64,000 nt of DNA from Caenicola sp034331105 (GCA_034331105.1 JAXQGB010000014.1:1-64000); one strand, 5' to 3'; positions 49,703 to 58,630 are shown, numbered from the stretch's first letter. The notes: generated by a model from the letters alone, not told the origin. Numbers and translations are program-made.

Positions 49703-51175
49703 CTAGAAGCTAACGCTTGTGCGGAACTTGATAAGGTGATCGGATTCAACGGCGTAAGGAGTGCTGATGCCGTAGTCGATGTTGTCATAAACGAGCTGGA
49801 ATGCGACTGCCGGTGTGTACTGATATGTAAATCCGACTGTCCAGTTCGTTGCATCATCAAAACCTGCTGTGTCGAAGTCAGCCTGTGCGTACTTCAGGAA
49901 GCTGGTCCACTTATCGTTCCACTTCTGCTCTGCGCCGACCATCCAAACAGTCGTCGTGTTGTTATTGAGAGGCATTGCATCAACTACTGAACGTGCTATA
50001 CCCCAGTCCATGTTGTTCTGCTGGTTGAGTCCGTAGAAGCTGTTGTCGATACTCTCATACTGCAGCCAGAGGCTCGTGAACTTAAGAAGATCCTGTTTCA
50101 CGTCGAGTACTGCCTTCCATGCGTTCGGGCTGTCGTCGAAACCGCCAACGAGGTCAGCGCCAAGATCCTGGAAGTAGTAGATTCCCTTAAGTTCTACTGA
50201 AGGTGTAAACGCGAAACCTGCATAGATAGCATAGGTGTTAACATCAAGGTCAAATACATCGGCATCTCCGTGGTCACCCTGGAGCATGTAGCCGGTGGCA
50301 CCCATCCAGAACTTCTCGGAAGGATGGAAATTGATGTCGAGGGCGTAATGCATGAATTCGCCATCTTCACGGGGTGTCGGGGAAATGCCTGCGTTACGGG
50401 CTACGATACCTGTCATGTTGAAGTTGCCCCATGCCTTATGCGCACGGAAACCGTCCATACGGTAGCTTCCGAACATCGGGTTTGCATCGTATGCCCAGTA
50501 AAGTCCCTGATCGCCTTCGAAATCCTGGAGCCAGCGGCCAACGCGGAAGTCAACGTCATAGGGGAGCTTCATATCAACATAGATACGATCCCAGCGGGTC
50601 TCGGCGTTATCATTGCGGCCTGTGCCAGCAACGTACTGACCCATACGGATACGTGCGTAGAGGGAAGTTGTCTCGTCGATCTGCTTTGTGAAGACGAGTG
50701 CAAACCATTCCTTGTGGAATTCTGTCTCTGCACCGTTCTCATTGTAGAGACCGTCGCCTGAGAAGTTTGCATCAAACTGGAAGGATCCGCGGAGTTTCCA
50801 ACCGCCGAGGCGATCTTCGAGAACTGCTACGCGTTTGTCAAGTTTGTCGACCTTCACGCCGAGTGCATCGAGTTCGTCTTTGAATTCCATGACGAGCTTC
50901 TTCAGCATTTCGAGATCCTGCTTGCTTGCCTTTTCAGCGTCTACCTGTGCGAGTGCACGGGCTACTACTGATGCAACTTCGTAACGTGTTGCGGGCTGGG
51001 CGCCTTTGAATGCGCCATCGGGATAACCGGATACTACGCCGCGTGCTGCGAGCTGTGCTACTGCATCATATGCCCAGTGGCCTGCGGGTACATCCATGAA
51101 CGGGTTTGCTGCGAATGCCGGTGCTGCGAAAGCTACCAGCGCTACTACTGCGAGTACTGCCAAAAACTTTTTCAT
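49703..51175 (-). CDS. S-layer-homology-domain outer membrane porin
   Basis: About 490 residues. Signal peptide (KKFLAVLAVVALVAFAAPAFA), then an SLH domain (NPFMDVPAGHWAYDAVAQLAARGVVSGYPDG, TRYEVASVVARAL), a coiled-coil stalk (KQDLEMLKKLVMEFKDELDALGVKVDKLDKRVAVLEDRL) and a long beta-barrel region rich in alternating aromatic residues that ends in Phe (FRTSVSF). This SLH-plus-barrel architecture is typical of outer membrane proteins that anchor to cell-wall polymers in Synergistetes, Deinococcus-Thermus and Negativicutes. The ATG at 51175 begins the signal peptide. Its long leader suggests a highly expressed transcript. Confidence 0.88.
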   Translation of the reverse strand: MKKFLAVLAVVALVAFAAPAFAANPFMDVPAGHWAYDAVAQLAARGVVSGYPDGAFKGAQPATRYEVASVVARALAQVDAEKASKQDLEMLKKLVMEFKDELDALGVKVDKLDKRVAVLEDRLGGWKLRGSFQFDANFSGDGLYNENGAETEFHKEWFALVFTKQIDETTSLYARIRMGQYVAGTGRNDNAETRWDRIYVDMKLPYDVDFRVGRWLQDFEGDQGLYWAYDANPMFGSYRMDGFRAHKAWGNFNMTGIVARNAGISPTPREDGEFMHYALDINFHPSEKFWMGATGYMLQGDHGDADVFDLDVNTYAIYAGFAFTPSVELKGIYYFQDLGADLVGGFDDSPNAWKAVLDVKQDLLKFTSLWLQYESIDNSFYGLNQQNNMDWGIARSVVDAMPLNNNTTTVWMVGAEQKWNDKWTSFLKYAQADFDTAGFDDATNWTVGFTYQYTPAVAFQLVYDNIDYGISTPYAVESDHLIKFRTSVSF

Positions 51176-51500
51176 AATAATGTACAACCCCCTTGGTTGT
51201 TTTTTTAGATTTTTTTATATCGCAGACGATCTGCGCGGGGGTCGCCTCTGAACAGAAACAAGTCTCCAAGGTTTCCTCTTCTCTGTTCCGTGGTCTCCGC
51301 CTTTGTTTCACATCTGCCTTATCATTCTGCTCTCCTTTATTGGCGGGGGTTGTGTTCCACCACCTTTCGTGCCGTCAAGGGTCTTTGCAGAAGTCCAAGC
51401 TATTTGGGGTCCAAATTGTCAAGATTCGGATTTATGCGAGTATACCCCGCACGGCATGATTATACAAGTATTTTTACTGTGCCATATAGGTCTACAGGCT
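51176..51500 (-). promoter_or_regulatory. Long leader region upstream of the SLH porin
   Basis: About 325 bases without a credible gene. On the minus strand a possible promoter (TTGTAT, 17-bp spacer, TATACT, around 51432-51460) would give a leader of about 250 nt ending in AAGGGGG before the porin start. A minus-strand TTGACA near 51419 has no matching -10. No known riboswitch is recognised. Confidence 0.3.
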
Positions 51501-51611
51501 CATTTTTTCACACAATCCACTCACTGACAGTGTTTAGGGAACATTTCCGGGCAAAAAGCGCGTATAGCCTGATGATTTTTTAATTATAACAGACGGGGGA
51601 TCTTTCATTGC

Positions 51612-51697
51612 GGATCAAGTGATCCTTATCCTCCCATAAATCATTGTAACAGAATGATTTGCCTCTATAATTATTGATCATCTTATCCGGAGGATAA
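51612..51697 (+). promoter_or_regulatory. Promoter region of the molybdopterin oxidoreductase with two dyads
   Basis: -35 TTGTAA (51644-51649), 16-bp spacer, perfect -10 TATAAT (51666-51671). A perfect 8-bp dyad AAATCATT / AATGATTT (51638-51660) covers the -35, and a palindrome GGATCAAGTGATCC lies at 51612-51625. The Shine-Dalgarno itself is inside a small hairpin TTATCC-GGA-GGATAA (51683-51697). Confidence 0.55.
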
Positions 51698-51701
51698 TAA
51701 T

Positions 51702-53585
51702 ATGCGATCGGAATGGAGTATAACTGCGTGCCCGCACGACTGTCCCTGTGCCTGTACCATTAAGGCAAGATATCTTAACAATAAGATCGAGATGAAACCG
51801 CATGAAAATAACAGATGGACTGAATTTGTCTGCCCTAAGGGGCTCCGTTATGGTGAACGCGTGTTTGACCCCGGAAGGTTAAAGGCTCCGCTGCTCAGGT
51901 CAGGCAGTGGCTGGGAAGAGATAACCTGGGAAAAAGCATGGTCTGTCTGGGCAGAGAGGGTCTCCGAGGTTGTATCCACATCCGGTCCGTTATCACTTAT
52001 GTATTATTCCAGCGCCGGATCAATGTATTTTTCGAAGGCGCTTATCCCACACATTTTCAATGAACTTGGAGGATATACCGGAACAAAGGGATCGCTCTGT
52101 TCAAGCATAGGGTCATCGGGGCTTAAAGACGCCACGTTGGGATGGGGGGTCCCCTTTCTGTCTCCTGAACTTCAGTCTGAGTCAAAGGGCATAATGCTTT
52201 GGGGAAGAAATTCCCTTGTAACGCAACCACAGATAAGGCAGGTCTTCCGCAAAGTCAGAGAAAATGGCGGCGAAATAGCATCCCTTGAGGTAAGAAAGAC
52301 TGAGACTATGGAAAACTCAGACAGGTCCTGGTACATTGCTCCCGGAGGAGATTTCGCTCTGGCTGCATGGCTGTGCAAAAAACTGATCAGTTTGGGTGTT
52401 TCTTATCACGGATGGGAGCGCAGGGTCATAAATTACGAGGAATTCCTTGCTCATCTCAGAAGCTTTGACGAAAAAAAACTTCTTGAAACTGCCGGAATAG
52501 ATGAAAAAACTGCAAAAGAAATATTATCCTGGCTGATGAAGTTCCGGCCTGTGACACATATGCCCTCTTACGGATCCCAAAGATATCTCCATGGCGACAT
52601 GCAGTTTAAGTGGATTTTTGCCTTATCTGTGATCTCAGGCGGTTTTGAAGATCCGCGTTCAGGCCTCAGTTTCGGAAAGGACGAGCATGCGCTCTTTCCA
52701 AAAGGACTTATCCCCCGCTCTGACATTGTTCGTAAATTCGGGACAGGCACGATGGGAAAAGAAATCCTCGACGCTTCACCAAAGATAAGCGTGCTTCACA
52801 TAACCAATGCAGATCCCGTTATGCAGAACCCAGGCAGTTCCGGAACAGTCAGGGCCATGAGGTCGGTCCCATTCAAGGTATGCACAGAAATATTCATGAC
52901 AGAGACCGCTAAGGAATGCGACCTTGTGCTTCCCGCAGCTACATATCTGGAAGAGGAGCATGACTGGCTTGGTTCATACTGGCACAGTTTTCTTGTCAGG
53001 AGCGGGAGGATCGTCGCACCTCAGGAAATGGTAAAGTCTGACATCGAGATATACGACGGACTGGCAAAGACACTTGGGCTGAAGACGGACCTGGTAAAAC
53101 TTTATGAGGAAATGGACAGCCTGATGCTCGGTGAAGAGAGGCTGAAAAAGGTATCGGAAGGACTTTATGAATGGAAGGAACCAATATACTGGACCGAACC
53201 GGGAACTATGGCAAAACTTCCGGCTGGTATTCCTGAAATGAGTGTGCCTGAAGATGAAGAACTGAGGCTGATCACCTTCCACGTGAAAGAGTATATCAAC
53301 GGGCACAGCTGCGATGCCCCGGACATACCGGATATCCCTGATATATATTTGTCACCTGATGATATGGAAAAGATCAGTCTGGAAGACAGAGACATGGTGA
53401 CAGTCTATTCAAGAACAGGCGAACACACAGCAATGACGGCAAGGAGAGATCCATCTCTCAGAAAAGGCCTGGCTTCAGCAAAACAGGGCGTGCCCGGCAT
53501 AAACTTTCTGACAGAAGCACAGGAAGCTCCCGGCTGCGGAGCCCCCTACGCGGACACTTTTGTAAAGATCGAAAAAACCATTTAG
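51702..53585 (+). CDS. Molybdopterin oxidoreductase (DMSO reductase superfamily)
   Basis: 627 residues. The N-terminal [4Fe-4S] motif is C-x3-C-x3-C with the fourth Cys in FVCPKGLRYGERVF. GPLSLMYYSSAGSMYFSKALIPHIF, WGRNSLVTQP, and ITNADPVMQNPGSS are pterin-binding segments. A C-terminal MopB-binding domain follows (DGLAKTLGL, YLSPDDMEKISLEDRDMVTVYS). No selenocysteine codon is seen. There is no neighbouring ferredoxin or membrane subunit, so electron partner and substrate are unknown. Monocistronic, between its own promoter and the terminator at 53604-53649. Confidence 0.88.
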   Translation: MRSEWSITACPHDCPCACTIKARYLNNKIEMKPHENNRWTEFVCPKGLRYGERVFDPGRLKAPLLRSGSGWEEITWEKAWSVWAERVSEVVSTSGPLSLMYYSSAGSMYFSKALIPHIFNELGGYTGTKGSLCSSIGSSGLKDATLGWGVPFLSPELQSESKGIMLWGRNSLVTQPQIRQVFRKVRENGGEIASLEVRKTETMENSDRSWYIAPGGDFALAAWLCKKLISLGVSYHGWERRVINYEEFLAHLRSFDEKKLLETAGIDEKTAKEILSWLMKFRPVTHMPSYGSQRYLHGDMQFKWIFALSVISGGFEDPRSGLSFGKDEHALFPKGLIPRSDIVRKFGTGTMGKEILDASPKISVLHITNADPVMQNPGSSGTVRAMRSVPFKVCTEIFMTETAKECDLVLPAATYLEEEHDWLGSYWHSFLVRSGRIVAPQEMVKSDIEIYDGLAKTLGLKTDLVKLYEEMDSLMLGEERLKKVSEGLYEWKEPIYWTEPGTMAKLPAGIPEMSVPEDEELRLITFHVKEYINGHSCDAPDIPDIPDIYLSPDDMEKISLEDRDMVTVYSRTGEHTAMTARRDPSLRKGLASAKQGVPGINFLTEAQEAPGCGAPYADTFVKIEKTI

Positions 53586-53603
53586 TGATATTGAAGTCTC
53601 GAT

Positions 53604-53649
53604 CATATAAGAGAGGTGCATTTCAAAAATGTTTCTCTCTTATTTTTTT
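53604..53649. terminator. Terminator between the molybdopterin enzyme and cobB
   Basis: ATAAGAGAG (53607-53615) pairs with CTCTCTTAT (53635-53643), followed by TTTTTTT on the plus strand. It lies between convergent genes. Confidence 0.75.
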
Positions 53650-53652
53650 GAT

Positions 53653-54384
53653 CTACTTCATATATTCTGCAACTTTTTCGAGATAATCCCCTATACCTTC
53701 GTGTACGGCAAGGTCAGCTATCCTGTCCAGAGGAGTTTCGTCCCTGTTGACGATCATCAGCTTTGCTCCGCTGTTTTTAGCCTGACGGGGAAAGTAGTTG
53801 GCAGGAGAGACGACCAGAGATGAACCCAGCACAACAAATGTCTCGCAGTCTGAGCTCCACTCGTCCGCAAGTCTCAACGGCTCATCGGGAAGCATCTCTC
53901 CGAAAAGGACCACACCCGGACGCAGCAACCCCCCACAGTCACACTTTTCACCATTAAGAAAATACTCTTTATCCCAAATCTTTCCGCAGGAATGACACCT
54001 GACGGGTTCAAGGCTTCCGTGAAGCTCAGCTATTTTCACGGAACCGGCTTTCTGGTGAAGCCTGTCCACGTTCTGGGTGATTATTCCCATAACATAGCCA
54101 TCGGCCTCCCATTGCGCAACGTATTTATGTCCTTTATTCGGTTTTACGCTCTCGGGAACATAAAGCCTGGATCTATAGAACTCCCGGAATGAATCGTAGT
54201 CGCGTTCAAGCGCGTTAACTGAGGCATACTGCATCGGGTCGACGTGAGCCCACATCCCCTCCTTCGACCTGAAGTCGGCAAGCCCGGACTCGGTACTGAG
54301 TCCTGCTCCGCTGAAGACAACGACCTTGCCTCTTTTTATCTGTTCGGCAAACCATTTGGCTCCGCTCTCGATATCCATCACCAT
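53653..54384 (-). CDS. cobB: NAD-dependent protein deacylase, sirtuin family
   Basis: 243 residues. NAD-binding GAGLSTESGLADFRS, the catalytic TQNVDRLHQKAG and LHGSLEPVRC, the zinc pair CHSCGK with CDCGG, and VVLGSSLVVSPAN. It removes acyl groups from protein lysines, for example on acyl-CoA synthetases. It is the last gene of larC-folD-cobB, starting 4 nt after folD, with AGGAG seven nt before the ATG. Confidence 0.93.
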   Translation of the reverse strand: MVMDIESGAKWFAEQIKRGKVVVFSGAGLSTESGLADFRSKEGMWAHVDPMQYASVNALERDYDSFREFYRSRLYVPESVKPNKGHKYVAQWEADGYVMGIITQNVDRLHQKAGSVKIAELHGSLEPVRCHSCGKIWDKEYFLNGEKCDCGGLLRPGVVLFGEMLPDEPLRLADEWSSDCETFVVLGSSLVVSPANYFPRQAKNSGAKLMIVNRDETPLDRIADLAVHEGIGDYLEKVAEYMK

Positions 54385-54388
54385 AGGA

Positions 54389-55294
54389 TCACTCCTCGCG
54401 TAATTTTCTCAGGTCAGGCAGCAATATGCTTTTGCCCAATCTCCGCCTTGATGCACACAGAAGGAGGTTCGCCAGCAGCAGTGAGACCGTTATGGGACCA
54501 ACACCTCCCGGCACGGGGCTCAAAGCTTCAACATGGCCATCAGCTCCGGGCGCCACATCCCCTACCAGTTTTCCATCTTCCGTAACGTTGGTCCCTATAT
54601 CGACCACCCATGAATGGGATGGCAGCATCTTCGGGTCGACCATGCCTGCTGCTCCTGCGGCAGCTATAACCACATCGGAACCTGAAAGGACATCTTTGAG
54701 CTGTTCAGGGGAGGTCCGTGTGTGGCAGACCGTCACTGTCCCGTGCCTGTGCATCAGCATCAGCGCCGCAGCTCTGCCCACATTCGGACTTCTTCCGATG
54801 ACAGCGCACCGGCTTTGTTCAAATGAGCCCCTTCCATACCATTCAAGAAGGGATATCGCAGCCCATGCCGTACAGGGAAGCGGTATCGAAGTCTCACCAA
54901 GATAGAGCCTGCCGAGGTTTTCGGGATGTACACCCTCCACGTCCTTGCCCGACGGCAGTCCGTTCACTATCTCATCCACTGGCCAGTCCTTCGGAAAGGG
55001 TGTCTGTAGTATTATTCCGTCAACATTCCCGTCCCTGCCGATCGCAGCCAGCTTTTTCAAAAAATCTTCTTTCGCGATGCTTCCGTCAAATTTCTCCAGC
55101 CTGGCAGAAATGCCGGCATCCTCAGATGCCTTAAGCTGATTACGTATGTATCTTTCTGCCGCTGGGTTCTCCCCAACCTGTACAGTAACCATATTGGGGA
55201 CCCAGCCATGCTCTTCTTTGATCAATGCGACAGAAGCGGATATCCATTCCCTGATTTTTCTTGAAGTGGGCCTGCCATCCAGTATCAGCGTCAT
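54389..55294 (-). CDS. folD: FolD-type methylene-THF dehydrogenase/cyclohydrolase with altered catalytic residues
   Basis: 301 residues. FolD segments include VQVGENPAAERYIRNQLKAS, DGIILQTPFPKD, GKDVEGVHPENLGRL and GRSPNVGRAAALML, with the NADP-binding end VPGGVGPITVSLLLAN. The catalytic Y-x3-K motif reads Y-I-R-N-Q, so the lysine needed for cyclohydrolase chemistry is Gln, and the later KDVDG reads KDVEG. The protein may be a dehydrogenase only (inference from studies of human K56 mutants). Its start overlaps the larC stop (ATGA). Confidence 0.9.
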   Translation of the reverse strand: MTLILDGRPTSRKIREWISASVALIKEEHGWVPNMVTVQVGENPAAERYIRNQLKASEDAGISARLEKFDGSIAKEDFLKKLAAIGRDGNVDGIILQTPFPKDWPVDEIVNGLPSGKDVEGVHPENLGRLYLGETSIPLPCTAWAAISLLEWYGRGSFEQSRCAVIGRSPNVGRAAALMLMHRHGTVTVCHTRTSPEQLKDVLSGSDVVIAAAGAAGMVDPKMLPSHSWVVDIGTNVTEDGKLVGDVAPGADGHVEALSPVPGGVGPITVSLLLANLLLCASRRRLGKSILLPDLRKLREE

Positions 55295-56643
55295 TTTCCT
55301 TCTTCTCCGATTTCAGAATGGTCATGCTCGTGTCTATGGGGATGGTGATGTCCGTGATGATGGACATCCGCCTCTTGTGCATTCGGATCCTTCATGTCCT
55401 CTTTAATCAAATTCAGTTTTGCCTCATAGTCTTCCTGTATATGCTTCGAGGAGCGTACGGCAGTTTTCCTTTCACTGGCGATCAGCGAACGGACCTCGGA
55501 TAATGGCATGGACTGTTCCGAAGCAATCTTTTTAATGTCCTCAAATTCGGGCATTTCCTTTATCCTTTTGCCCCCCATGGCCGCCATCTTTATCCTGACC
55601 CGGCCAAGGGATGTTTCCAATATCTCCGTACTTCTTTCAAGCATAGTTCTTTCAACATATATCTTTCTGACTCCAAGAGAAGAACTCTCCCTCAGTATCA
55701 TCTCCTGAAGCAGTTCTGAATAGACTTCATGGCACAGCACGCATACTTTTACAGCCGGCCGGCCCTTCTTCATCTGGATATTCTCAAACCACACGTCGAG
55801 TGCTCCCGCATCAAAAAGTTTTTCCATGAGGTATGCAAGGTCCTGAGGGAACATGTCATCGATGTTTGCAGACAGTTCTACTCCCCTGTCGAATAGATAC
55901 CTATCTCTCTTTTCAATCATCGTTGCTCTCAGGATGTTTGGAAGAACTCCATCCCTGCTTCCCAGTCCGATCCCTGTACCCTCTATTATTCCGTGAGGCA
56001 TTCCGGCAGATATTCTGCCTCCAAGTGACTTGACCAGGACAGCCCCTGTAGGCGTTACACGTTCCATAGGATCTCCCTCTGAATATACTGATATTCCCTT
56101 GAGCAGTTCCAAAGTTGCCGGAGCCGGGACAGGCAGTACCCCGTGGGCGCATCTGACTGTTCCTGAACCCACGTTGAGTGGAGAAAAAACAACTTCGGGC
56201 CATCCGAGATATTCAAGCATGATCATCACGCCGGTCATGTCGATGATAGAGTCGACAGCCCCGACCTCGTGAAAATGGACTTGGTCTGCCGGTTCGCCGT
56301 GCACCTTGCCTTCGGCTTCGGCAAGAAGGGTGAATGCGTTAACGGTCATCTTTTTGACTTCATCTGAAAGAGCGCTTCCGAGTATCATCTTTTTTATGTC
56401 AGAGAGATGCCTGTGAAGATGTTCTTCTCCCGGATCAACATCGAAGCGCAGGCCTGAGATGCCTCCTCTTTTATCTTTAAAGAGATCCAGGCTGTAACCT
56501 GAAAGCGGCATTTTATTAAGTTCATTTTTAAGATGTTCGAAACTGCCGGTCATGTCAATGAGTGCGGCTAAAAACATGTCTCCCGCTATCCCCGCATAAC
56601 AGTCTAAATATAATATTTTTGATCCTTCAGCTAAATTTCCCAA
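55291..56643 (-). CDS. larC: Nickel-pincer cofactor biosynthesis protein LarC
   Basis: 450 residues. LarC pattern: LYLDCYAGIAGDMFLAALIDM, DQVHFHEVGAVDSIIDMTG, VTPTGAVLVKSLGG, and ETSLGRVRIKMA. LarC inserts nickel into the pyridinium dithiocarboxylate cofactor of lactate racemase LarA and its many homologues. Here it is one uninterrupted frame, without the programmed frameshift seen between LarC1 and LarC2 in lactobacilli. The C-terminus is a histidine-rich tail (HHHGHHHPHRHEHDH), probably for nickel storage or delivery. Start TTG at 56643 with AAAGGAG eight nt upstream. larB and larE are not in the window. Confidence 0.93.
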   Translation of the reverse strand: MGNLAEGSKILYLDCYAGIAGDMFLAALIDMTGSFEHLKNELNKMPLSGYSLDLFKDKRGGISGLRFDVDPGEEHLHRHLSDIKKMILGSALSDEVKKMTVNAFTLLAEAEGKVHGEPADQVHFHEVGAVDSIIDMTGVMIMLEYLGWPEVVFSPLNVGSGTVRCAHGVLPVPAPATLELLKGISVYSEGDPMERVTPTGAVLVKSLGGRISAGMPHGIIEGTGIGLGSRDGVLPNILRATMIEKRDRYLFDRGVELSANIDDMFPQDLAYLMEKLFDAGALDVWFENIQMKKGRPAVKVCVLCHEVYSELLQEMILRESSSLGVRKIYVERTMLERSTEILETSLGRVRIKMAAMGGKRIKEMPEFEDIKKIASEQSMPLSEVRSLIASERKTAVRSSKHIQEDYEAKLNLIKEDMKDPNAQEADVHHHGHHHPHRHEHDHSEIGEEGK

Positions 56644-56706
56644 TTTACACTCTCCTTTGAAAACTGCTGTTTATGCCTATTTTATATTATTTTCAGCAAT
56701 AATACC

Positions 56707-56734
56707 TTAACTATTAAGTGAGCAGGGGTAAAAT
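56707..56734 (+). promoter_or_regulatory. Possible promoter of the four-repeat secreted protein
   Basis: -35 TTAACT (56707-56712), 16-bp spacer, -10 TAAAAT (56729-56734), about 36 nt before the GGAGG at 56761. Confidence 0.4.
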
Positions 56735-56775
56735 TATCATAGATAAATTTAACAATTTAAGGAGGCATTTTAAAA

Positions 56776-58554
56776 ATGCAGAGATTATTAAAAACGTTCA
56801 CGGTCGCACTTTTTTTAATTGTTTTTTCAGGTGCAGCATTCGGCGCATCTTTGGGGCTTGACGTAGATTCAATATACTTCAATGCTGATGAGAAAGTCGA
56901 CATAGTCGGAGCCGGCACTTCAAGGATAGCAGACGGCAAACTCGACGCTTCTTTCAGCCTTGCGGTAAGCGGAGCCCAGGCTATAACAGAGATCTCGCTT
57001 AGAAACGAGACTACAGGCAAGGTATGGAGCACTTCTCCGTCAAACAATGTCGGGCTTCTGACAGTAAAAAACAGCGGAGGCAATATCCTGAACACTTCAG
57101 GCAGGCTTCCGGTGACACCCGTGCTTATGGGGGCTGACTTTAAGCTCTACATTAATGATGCTGAAGGCTCAATACCAAATGATTCAGATTTCACAGTGAT
57201 CGTCAGGCTTATCGACAACCAGGAGGTCACCGGCAAGACAAGCGTGAAGGGATTCAAAACCGCAACTCCCGTGGCTACTTCTCCCAATTCATCTGAAGGC
57301 ATATACGCATTTGAGATAAATGGGACAAGCCAGCACGACTACGCAGGAACAAGTGAAAAAGTCGGGGCTGACGGCAGAAACGATCAGCAGTTTACCCTTT
57401 CCCTTAATTTCAGAGACGAAGCTGTCAGGGCCGTACATATATCAGCCCGGACCTACTCCCAGAATGCTCAGTGGGATACGGTAGCCGGAAACAATATCCC
57501 AATTGTAACGGTTATAGACAGCGGGAACAACATATTGAACAGGACTGATGGTACGGTCGCCTTTTACGTGAGAGGCTTACAAAAATATACTCTCCTTACT
57601 CAGGACAGAGACGGAATAATGGGTGACCAGTCGGTAAAAGCAAGAATAACTGTCAGCCTCGCTGACGGACGCGTATTTGAAAAAGATGCCGTAATGAGCG
57701 GCAATACAACAGCTTTCAAAGAAACGCTCTCCGTTGAGTACAAGGGTAACGACAATTATGACTTCACCGGACAGAATGAAAGAATGGAGTCTAATCTCAA
57801 CCCTGACAGATTGATCCGCGCTGTAATAAACGCATCAGGCACCATTACAGGAGTCAGGGTCAGATCCGCAACAAGCGGAAAGGTCTGGGACACTATCGCC
57901 GGTAACAGCAACCCGCTGGTCGTATTGGTGTCAGGTCCCAAGCTGAACCATTCTGATGGGACAGTATCCATTCCTGTAAACGGGGAAAAAGCACTCAATC
58001 TTTGGTTTGACGAAGAAGACAACAGAAATATCGGACCCTATCAGGTCACATTTGTAATGTCAAACGGTCAGGTGCTTGAGGCAAGGACAGGCAACACACC
58101 TGCGGCTCAGTCAGCTCCGGCTGCGAACGTTACAAAGGCGGACCGCTCTGTAGTATTCTCTTCTGCCAGACCTGCATTGGTCAATCTCGACCATGTAGGC
58201 AAGAACAAAAAGAGAGCTGCTAACGGCTATAAGGATACTGCCCTCAACATAAAGATAACAGGAAAGGGCAATGTCAAATCTATCCTCATTACAGAAGATA
58301 ATTCTGGAAGGGGCTGGGACGGAAAAGGCTGGGACACTCTTAAGGAAAACAATGGCAGATGGCTTCTCGGTGTAAGGGAAGGCAACAGGATACTCAACCA
58401 TAATAACGGAGAAGTGCGCATCCCTGTTAACGGCACAAAGAACTACCAGCTGCTGATGCAGGACAATGGAAACCTTCGTAAGAGAAACGGAGTATTGCAT
58501 GTTTCTGTAGAGTGGGCAGACGGACAGGTATCAGAATCATATTTGAAATGGTAA
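56776..58554 (+). CDS. Secreted protein of four tandem repeats of an unassigned domain
   Basis: 592 residues with a signal peptide (QRLLKTFTVALFLIVFSGAAFG). The rest is four related units of about 125-145 residues, at roughly 24-160, 165-310, 312-430 and 450-592. Each unit has an amphipathic beta start, then a GKVWDT-like Trp motif (GKVWST, AQWDT, GKVWDT, GKGWDT). After this come a hydrophobic strand, an ILN..DG.V turn (ILNTSG, ILNRTDGTV, LNHSDGTV, ILNHNNGEV), V.G..NY.L, a D..G motif and a closing strand with DGQV. It looks like beta-sandwich repeats exposed outside the inner membrane. Family unknown to me. GGAGG precedes the ATG by 10 nt. Confidence 0.7.
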   Translation: MQRLLKTFTVALFLIVFSGAAFGASLGLDVDSIYFNADEKVDIVGAGTSRIADGKLDASFSLAVSGAQAITEISLRNETTGKVWSTSPSNNVGLLTVKNSGGNILNTSGRLPVTPVLMGADFKLYINDAEGSIPNDSDFTVIVRLIDNQEVTGKTSVKGFKTATPVATSPNSSEGIYAFEINGTSQHDYAGTSEKVGADGRNDQQFTLSLNFRDEAVRAVHISARTYSQNAQWDTVAGNNIPIVTVIDSGNNILNRTDGTVAFYVRGLQKYTLLTQDRDGIMGDQSVKARITVSLADGRVFEKDAVMSGNTTAFKETLSVEYKGNDNYDFTGQNERMESNLNPDRLIRAVINASGTITGVRVRSATSGKVWDTIAGNSNPLVVLVSGPKLNHSDGTVSIPVNGEKALNLWFDEEDNRNIGPYQVTFVMSNGQVLEARTGNTPAAQSAPAANVTKADRSVVFSSARPALVNLDHVGKNKKRAANGYKDTALNIKITGKGNVKSILITEDNSGRGWDGKGWDTLKENNGRWLLGVREGNRILNHNNGEVRIPVNGTKNYQLLMQDNGNLRKRNGVLHVSVEWADGQVSESYLKW

Positions 58555-58580
58555 CGATCAGAAGTTAAACCATATTCAAT

Positions 58581-58630
58581 AAAATGGCCGGTCTTCGGGA
58601 GGTAACATCTTCTGAAGACCGGCCATTTTT
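58581..58630. terminator. Strong bidirectional terminator
   Basis: AAAATGGCCGGTCTTC pairs perfectly over 16 bp with GAAGACCGGCCATTTT around a 14-nt loop, with T-runs on both strands. It closes the secreted-protein gene and the convergent iorB. Confidence 0.93.

Noticed and set aside
50270..50761. 163-codon plus-strand frame opposite the SLH porin
   Set aside because: Shadow frame of a biased-composition porin gene; no independent start signals.
51193..51583. Small plus-strand frames upstream of the molybdopterin enzyme
   Set aside because: Several overlapping frames of similar length without Shine-Dalgarno or family resemblance; more likely the porin leader region.
51702..53585. Selenocysteine formate dehydrogenase
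   Set aside because: No in-frame TGA occurs, the usual Sec/Cys position is not evident, and no FdhB/FdhC partner genes are nearby.
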